This document shows positions 57,591 to 64,000 of a stretch of 64,000 nt of DNA, in pieces. The notes beneath the pieces are model-generated. The model made no database searches. It saw only the letters and a list, made by a program, of their open reading frames with translations, and was not told the origin of the DNA. Position 1 is the first letter of the stretch. The number at the start of each line of letters is the position of its first letter. The position numbers were made by a program, and so were the translations under genes. This DNA comes from Coffea arabica (taxonomy: Eukaryota > Streptophyta > Magnoliopsida > Gentianales > Rubiaceae). The stretch spans positions 14,468,466 through 14,532,465 of the forward strand of contig NC_092322.1 of the NCBI RefSeq assembly GCF_036785885.1. The letters run 5' to 3'.

Positions 57591-60500
57591 TACACTAACC
57601 TTGTATGGTTTTATATTTTATCATATAACCCTCTTATCGTTTAATGCTTTATCATAGAACCCCTCTTATGGTTTTCAAAATATACACATAACCCTCCTGT
57701 GGCTAACAAATAATTTTTAACTTTATATAGGAGTATTTTTGATATTTTAGGTGACTCCATTATAGATTGCAAAATTCCATTACTTTGACACTTTAATTCA
57801 AACCATGAGAGATTATGTATAACTTTTAGAACCATAGGGAGTTATGTACAAAAATACTAAACCACAGAAGAGTAAAGTGTAATTTACCCTTGACAATAAT
57901 ACAACAGTCTAAACAGTTAAAATTCCTTTTCATGAATCTCAAGAGAATGATTTTTTGATTAATTATCACAAAAATTAATACTTACGAGCTCATACAAGAT
58001 TAAACTAAAGGTGTAGGAAAGATTTATACAAAAGAAAATTGTTTGACAAAGCCTGATGTGAATTTTTTATTTCACAGGAGTTGATACTAAACAGTCAATC
58101 CGCAAGGACCACAAGCTTCTCATTTCATGTCCCCAAAATTCACTTCCACTGTGATCAAACATATAATTCACTGTTGTTTGGATAGAATATTATTTCAAAT
58201 ATTATTTGAAATAATTACTGTAACACTTTTTGTAACGTGATGTACCTAAGGTAATAAAGTAGTTGGAAATATAAAAAGGTGGGTTGGAATATGTGTTTAT
58301 GATGCAAGCGAAATATTATGTCAAATAATTCAGCAACCCAAACACAAATATATTATTCTTGGATCTTGAAAAAATTGAGGAATGTTTAATCAGACTCCTT
58401 ACATTTGTTTGAATGTCATTCCTTAATTTCATGTTAATATTTCAAACTTGTATGTAGCTTGTAAATCAAATCACCTTTAGCTGAACAATCTTCTATGTAT
58501 ATTATTTTTCTTATCTGTGCATATTATTAATATTGCACAAAAATTCTAAGACAAATTCAAATACACCAAATTACAGATCAAACTTCTGAGAGGTAAAATA
58601 CACTGACTGCCAAGCATGCATTCTAAATTAGTGAAAAATGCAACGAGTTTTTATTTTTGAAGAGTAAGATCGAGGTGGTATAATTTTCGAAGAAATTTAT
58701 TTCTGAGAGGTAAAATGCACTAAGGTTCTTTCTTTAAGCCATTAAGGTCAAAGAAATTTAGCAAATGACAATTTTTAAAACACCTAATCGAGGGAGTAGA
58801 TTTTATCTAATTTTTTTTGAAAAAAAAAAACAATTCTAGCAAAGAACGGGTGGAATTTAAGAAGTGGGGAAGGGGTAGGGTTCAGAACCCAAAATCTAAT
58901 TATTATAATTTGAAACACCAATTTCATTTAATACTTAATTCATTTCTCTAAACCAAAAATAAATGAAGAGAATTAGTATCATTTATCTATAAAATGGAGC
59001 CAAGTTTCCAGCCACGGCAAATCTTTCGGCTGTGTTGGAAATCTGTTAATAGTTTGTCTGGGGGATGAATATGGAAGCCGCAAAGCTTACAAAGACTACG
59101 TGCGCGTGCTTTTGCTCCTTACATGTTGCTCTCTATATTATTAGTAAACTAATTCTTTTAAGATTAATAAACTTGACTCGAACTCGGGTTGACCGAGTTC
59201 AAGCGCCTCAATAAGTTAAACGAGTAGAGTTCGAGCATCCAGAAGCATTGCTCGAAGGCTCGTCGAGCCTTATCGAGCTTTTTAATTTTAATTATTTAAT
59301 ATATTATTATTATAAAATTACTCTTATATCCAAAATAGTTGTTGAATTTACAAAATGTTTCAAGTCATAAAAAAATTTTAAAAGGTAATAATGTCTTTTC
59401 GCTCAAAAATTGTCAAGAAAATGAAAATTTCTAACTCGAGTCGATAAGGCTCGTATTGACTCGAGTTCATGTAAGTCGAGCTCGAGTTCTGTGAGCAAGC
59501 ATCGAGCTCGAGCTCGAGCTCCAATAATACTACTCTCTCGAGCTCGAGTACCCTTCTTGCATGCGCCAAACTCGAGTTCGACTCGACTCGATTACATCCT
59601 AGATCAAACCAATTAATTATGGTCAAATGTGATCAAACCAGTTAAATGGGTCAAGACTTATTTGATTATAAGTCCATATCCATAATTCGATCAAAATTTA
59701 TCATTTAAGCCCAAAATTTTTTTGAAATTCATAAATATTTTATAAGATTATATATTTAGTGGGCCAACATTTTGAACTTTATAAAATATAAATATCTTAT
59801 TTGACTTTATTAGGGTTCACTCAAAGTAGAGAAACTCTAATTTTCTTAATACAAATATATGCATATTTATTCTTAAACAAGAAAACAAGTCAAAGAATAG
59901 TAACCTAAGTCCAAATACAAGAGAATTAAATAAACATAAAAAGATTGCCTTCTAATTCAGTTCTTGCATGATATTCAACATGAAGACGCAACCAAACTAT
60001 TGGAAAACATTGAGCCAAAACAAGAAAATTTTCCATCCAAGTTGTTTGCACGTGAAACAACTACTGGACTGCATCGTACTTTGTATCCATAATTTTTCTA
60101 TTAAATAATCTCATGGACAGAACATTGAAACCCATGATGTTTTCCTGTCAATTTTAATCCTTAAGAATAGGAAAACCAAAAAAAACCCCGTGCTTGCCAA
60201 CTAAAGTTTGACCAAAATAAGACCCACTGAATTCTATTAGAAATGTAGTATAAACCGAGAAGATGGTTTGAGAGTGTGGTCATCCTCCATGTGAGTTTCA
60301 CATGTGAATTGTGTTGCTGTTTTGTTTCCCTTTTTTTCCACCCAACCTCCACATTTTTTCCCCTGCCTTGGGGCTAATGAGGGATGATTACTCTTTACAC
60401 TTTTATCAAAAACGAGCATGTAAACGGCGGAGTGCTTATCATGAAAAGCATATACTTGGAAGGGCAATTGCTGATCTCTGGTCTGACTTCCACCTACAGA

Positions 60501-61102
60501 GAGGCAACTGCATTGTTATTAAAAACGTATATAATGTGCGTGGTTTAGCTACATGCCATATTTGGCCGGCAATTCTTTGGTATTTCTTTTTTCGATAGGA
60601 TAATTAGAATTAAATTCTACTGGCATGCTTTGTATTAGCAGCAAAGGTCTACTTTGCCTGCACCCTAATAATTCTTTTGATTTCTAAGACTTCTATTGCC
60701 AACTTTTGGTGCATTCTCTTTCCGACTTTTCATAGATTCTCTTTCCAGCTTTCCATAAACGAGGATGAAAAGCTACATTTTGGTCCTTATACAGCCTTTG
60801 GCCTTATTTTGTATCTCTGCGGCAACTTCTTTGCCTCTTGCCCAGCGTTTGTTTGTTTTCTTCCACTCTTTGTTGCTCTTACCTTCACCTTATCCATGCT
60901 ACTGGCTACTTTTATTGGGGTTTCCTTCATCATCAGCATGGTTTTGCTGCTATTACTCCACGAAGGTACTTGTTCTGTTCTTTTTTTACCCCTCTTCTTC
61001 ACGACTTATATCTTGCTATCATGTGTATTGCAGTCTATTACCTGCTTTGTTAGTTATTTTTCTATTTTGTATTGGTTACTGCTGTTCAGATGCTCTTCTC
61101 AG
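57591..61102. other. Gene-poor DNA with mosaic duplications
   Basis: No gene is accepted. Repeats resembling a common plant element with phrases like AACC(A/C)T(A/C)(G/A)GG lie at about 57600-57900. Blocks similar to kinase-gene flanks occur at 58139-58400 (like 38819-38930), 58715-58800 (like 15390-15480) and 58997-59170 (like 33925-34090). A TCGAG-rich low-complexity stretch lies at 59440-59600. The hydrophobic frame at 60677-61129 is noted under rejected items. Confidence 0.5.
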
Positions 61103-62430
61103 GATGTAGCAACATTCATCGTCATTTAAGAGAACGTTATAGTGTTAGAAAAACATTAAAGCATGATCTTTAACCATGACCTATAAATCATGAGACAAGG
61201 AACATTTAAACGTACCTTGTTCCATTGAGTATGTCTCTTCTTGAACTTGTGTTAAGAACTTGACCCTCAATTGCTATAGCTCTTGATCTTCCCTCTCCTA
61301 CTCTCTCTTATGTTTGCTACAATGATGGGATAATCGTTTTTCAAACTAGTCCAGTAGAGAGAGGGACCAAGAGCCTATTTATAGATGTATAAGTGACCCT
61401 TCCCATCATTGATCATTAATAAGCCTCGTTCATTCTTCCTTCTGGATAAGATAAATCTTATCATGAATTACTTGTTTCAAGAATGTATATACATAGTCTT
61501 AATACTATGTACATTTATTTATGTGAGGTTCCATGAATGGTAGGATAAGTTCATTTATCACCTCAGCTAGATTCATGACTTTGGTCATTGAATTTTGTAC
61601 TTCATTAATTAGGTACATGACTTTGGTCATAATACCTTGAACCAATCCATTCACCTATGTGGGATAGCATTACATTTATGTGGTCATGTAAGCCACATTA
61701 TAGCATTATTCCAACTTATAGAACGTGGATTATCAAGCTTCATAAGCAATCATTCACTCAAGGATGGCAAGAGTTTTGTTGCAGCAACATCATCAAGGAA
61801 AATTACTTGTTCTTGCTTCGACATTCTGGTAGACTGATCTTCGACGTCATCCTCTTCTACGAAGACAAGAAACAAGTATACATGCCATGGACAGATCCTC
61901 TGTCTAATATGCTGCATTCACAGCCATTCCTTGAGTCAGGACGTTGATAGTTATCTGCTTTTGTTTTCTATCAGCCCATTTGTATTTTTAAATTTTTTTG
62001 CCTCATGCATGTCGTTCAATTTCCAGTTGATAGAAGCAAAAAATGATACGACAGCGAGTATCATCATCAATGAGGCCTGGTTTCATGCAAACCTTAATCC
62101 AAGAAGTGTGTTTCTATCAATTCATTGACGGACAAAATCAGCATAACCTTGTAAGTTTTATATACACATTTATTCATTTCTTGCTATCTATATATTGCAT
62201 CACTCTTAACTTTTGCCAGATACAATGCCAAAAAGTTCTGAGGTTTGCTGCTCAATTTGTTCATAGTAGCAAGACGCCTTCATTACTCTGAGGACTGGAA
62301 ACAAAACAATAACTGTTGCAATGCGTGGAAGACAATTTACGGACAATTGGAATATCTTTGTGGCAGAACACCAATTACAGTTTGGAGAAATTTTGGTCTT
62401 TGTTCCTGAATCTGTTACTACCTACACTGT
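61103..62430 (+). pseudogene. B3-domain (REM-type) gene interrupted by LTR insertions
   Basis: Two B3 DNA-binding domain remnants are visible. The first spans about 61106-61900 once a solo LTR (61143-61697) is set aside; its frame continues across the insertion site through HLRERYSIIP, then TWIIKLHKQSFTQGWQEF and FDVILFYED, the usual B3 pattern of W, GW-F and F-V-F. The second uses exon 62026-62150, a GT-AG intron (62150-62219) and the following exon with VLRFAAQFVH, then (after a one-base frame change near 62275) TLRTGNKTITV, NWNIFVAEH and FGEILVF. At 62431 an Athila-like element interrupts the exon and the remainder is outside the window. Functional relatives are transcription factors with several B3 domains. 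The 5' exon was not found. Confidence 0.75.
61143..61697 (-). mobile_element. Solo LTR, Copia-like, inside the B3 gene
   Basis: A 555-bp stretch starts TGTTAG and ends CCACA, flanked by TTATAG on both sides (61137-61142 and 61698-61703), a 6-bp target duplication. On the minus strand it reads TGTGGCTT ... TTTTTCTAACA with a good TATA box, TATAAATAG, at 61375-61383. Removing it with one target copy restores an open B3 frame, which strongly supports these ends. No internal region remains. The Copia assignment rests on LTR size and style only. Confidence 0.75.
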
Positions 62431-64000
62431 TGACAGGTTGTCAGCCTGTGCAATAATAAAAACTTGCTCGACTAAAGTTAATTTCTGTAAATAGTGGTAA
62501 GCAGGGTCGAATCCACAGGGACTGGGTGTAACTGTTTGTTTTCAAATTCACAGTAACAAAGGGGATATTTTTGTGCAAAAAGTGACAATCAAAGAAATTC
62601 AAATAAAATTTAAGAAACTATTAAAAATTAAATAACTAGGTACTAAAATCAAATAAATGATAACTAAGGATCTAGCCAAGAAATTACTTCAGTAATGGTT
62701 CACCTAATTGATCATCGATGCAAAACCAATTCCAATTATTTACTAATAAATAGGTTATAACTGCCAAACAGGCGATGACAGTCAACCCCTCCTTACTATG
62801 TCGGTGACTAAGATACGCCCGTTAATTACTGCTCTAATTAGGAAATAATTCTAGGTACGCCCGTAATATTTAATTTTCCAATTGCCTTACGTATTAGAGG
62901 AGCCCTATTCTAACCAAATAATGCACTACCAGGGTTATTTCAAATTAACCCGCATATTCCCCTGACACGAATCTAATCATGCCAGTTGTCACTAATTCAG
63001 AGCAATTAAACAATTACGGATTTAATGCCCCAATTGACAATAGATTCCCAAATTAACTAATTATTCGAATCCAAAACAATCAATTAAATGAATAACCACA
63101 AGCACTGTAATCAGGGAATATGCGAATACCAATAAATAAAAGAAAAAGACAAAATTAAATCGATCTCACAAATTTTAGATGAACCGAAGCCTTCGTTGTT
63201 TTTTGACTAGAAAAAGAGATTAGTTCATCTCCGTTGAGGAAAACCCGTGCAAAATTGCAGAATTAATTGTTGCATACATCGTTCCTCCATGCGATGAAGA
63301 GAACCGATTCAATTAAGAATAAAACAAAAGAACTACTAAGGCCAAAGAATGACCAATTGTTTTTTTCGCCTCCTTCGTGCGGCCTCTGATGGGCTAATAA
63401 AATAATACTACTGAGACTACAAACAAGTCTCCTAATTGGAATTGTCCATCCCTCATACTACGGAAAGAAAAGAAATAGGAATTAGCTGAGAAACTAGCTT
63501 TCTCCCTACTTTTTTGCTTGTGGCGGCTGGCTCTCCCAAGGCTCCCAGGAGTCCTCCTCGCAATTGACCTCTATTTCCTCTTTAACCGCGACCAACAAAT
63601 TAGGAGATTTCCTAGTTGACACATTTCTTATTTGTGCTGAACTACCTTTGTCAGTTTAAATCATATTCGGTAAATTTTCACCTTTTTATTACATTTTGCT
63701 CCAAATTCCTGTAATAAGCACAAATACCAAAAGTGAATAGAATCTGACAATTAATCCACATCTGGTAAGGTAATAGGGAAAATTAATTACAAAATAAATA
63801 GCAAAATTGTAACCTATCAATTCCCCCCACACCTAAACCATGCTTGTCCTCAAGCATAAGAACAGTAAACAAATACTAATATTTGACAATGGCTATTGTT
63901 CCACTTACCATATTGCCAAGATACCAAGAAAAATATGTCAAACATCAGTGATCAAAACCCAAGAAACATCACTACGGTTAGCTTCTAAACCACAAACTCC
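62431..64000 (-). mobile_element. Athila-like element, 3' end, interrupting the B3 gene
   Basis: The 3' LTR is 62431-63819 (1389 bp, TGACAGG to CCTATCA), followed by the polypurine and hairpin module (63820-63860) and noncoding internal DNA up to the window edge. The left flank is ACTGT (62426-62430); the matching copy would lie beyond the window. It belongs to the same LTR subfamily as 3419-4842. Its first twin hairpin (62797-62822) is partly decayed. Whether it is autonomous cannot be told. Confidence 0.88.

Noticed and set aside
60677..61129. 150-residue hydrophobic frame, plus strand
   Set aside because: It is almost wholly T-rich low-complexity translation, overlaps two other open frames of the same kind, and runs through the start of the B3 exon in the wrong frame.
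1..64000. tRNA, rRNA or CRISPR arrays
   Set aside because: None was seen; the only tRNA-related sequences are primer binding sites of the retroelements.

Overview
This is nuclear DNA of a flowering plant, most likely a eudicot and possibly an asterid, although species cannot be fixed from sequence alone. The evidence is an intronless G-type lectin receptor-kinase cluster, Athila-type Ty3/gypsy retrotransposons primed by tRNA-Asp, RING-H2 and B3 (REM-type) gene remnants, and a nuclear copy of plastid ndhG. No bacterial operon, CRISPR array, rRNA or tRNA gene was seen.

Host genes. Three full-length G-type lectin S-receptor-like kinase genes lie on the minus strand (7485-9827, 19876-22224, 36163-38505). 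A truncated copy lies at 4899-5443 and a roughly 165-bp relic at 15745-17227. The third full gene has valine in place of the catalytic aspartate, so it is probably a pseudokinase. A RING-H2 E3 ligase gene (17652-18664) lies in a block duplicated at 55894-57276, where the copy is broken. Another RING gene (14504-15218) is frameshifted. A B3-domain gene (61103-62430) has been hit by two LTR insertions.

Mobile DNA. About half of the window (roughly 34 kb) is one extended family of Athila-like LTR elements. Left to right they are: the 5' end of a non-autonomous element (1-4842); a solo LTR (5797-6997, TSD ATTTC); a solo LTR (15799-17114, TSD AACAG); an intact autonomous element with an 1808-residue gag-pol (23463-33860, TSD CAAAT); a composite of three LTRs and two internal regions with a single outer TSD, ATCGT (39077-52420); a solo LTR (53882-55131); and the 3' end of another element (62431 to the window edge). 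The non-autonomous elements keep the LTR ends, the tRNA-Asp primer site, polypurine modules and 3' noncoding region. They have lost the gag core, protease, RT, RNase H and integrase, and encode only a 344-residue protein resembling the gag C-terminal tail.

Most notable signals. (1) Every LTR carries a pair of hairpins with an almost constant 10-nt loop. The stems differ between copies by compensatory or G-U-compatible changes in the element's sense RNA. (2) Stem-loops with AGCCAA or AGGCAA loops sit 13-14 nt after the element stop codon in both autonomous and non-autonomous elements, with one compensatory pair change. (3) A hairpin plus polypurine module occurs twice per element. Together these look like a shared RNA-level system by which the non-autonomous copies could use the autonomous element's machinery. 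That function is inference; the structures are visible in the sequence.
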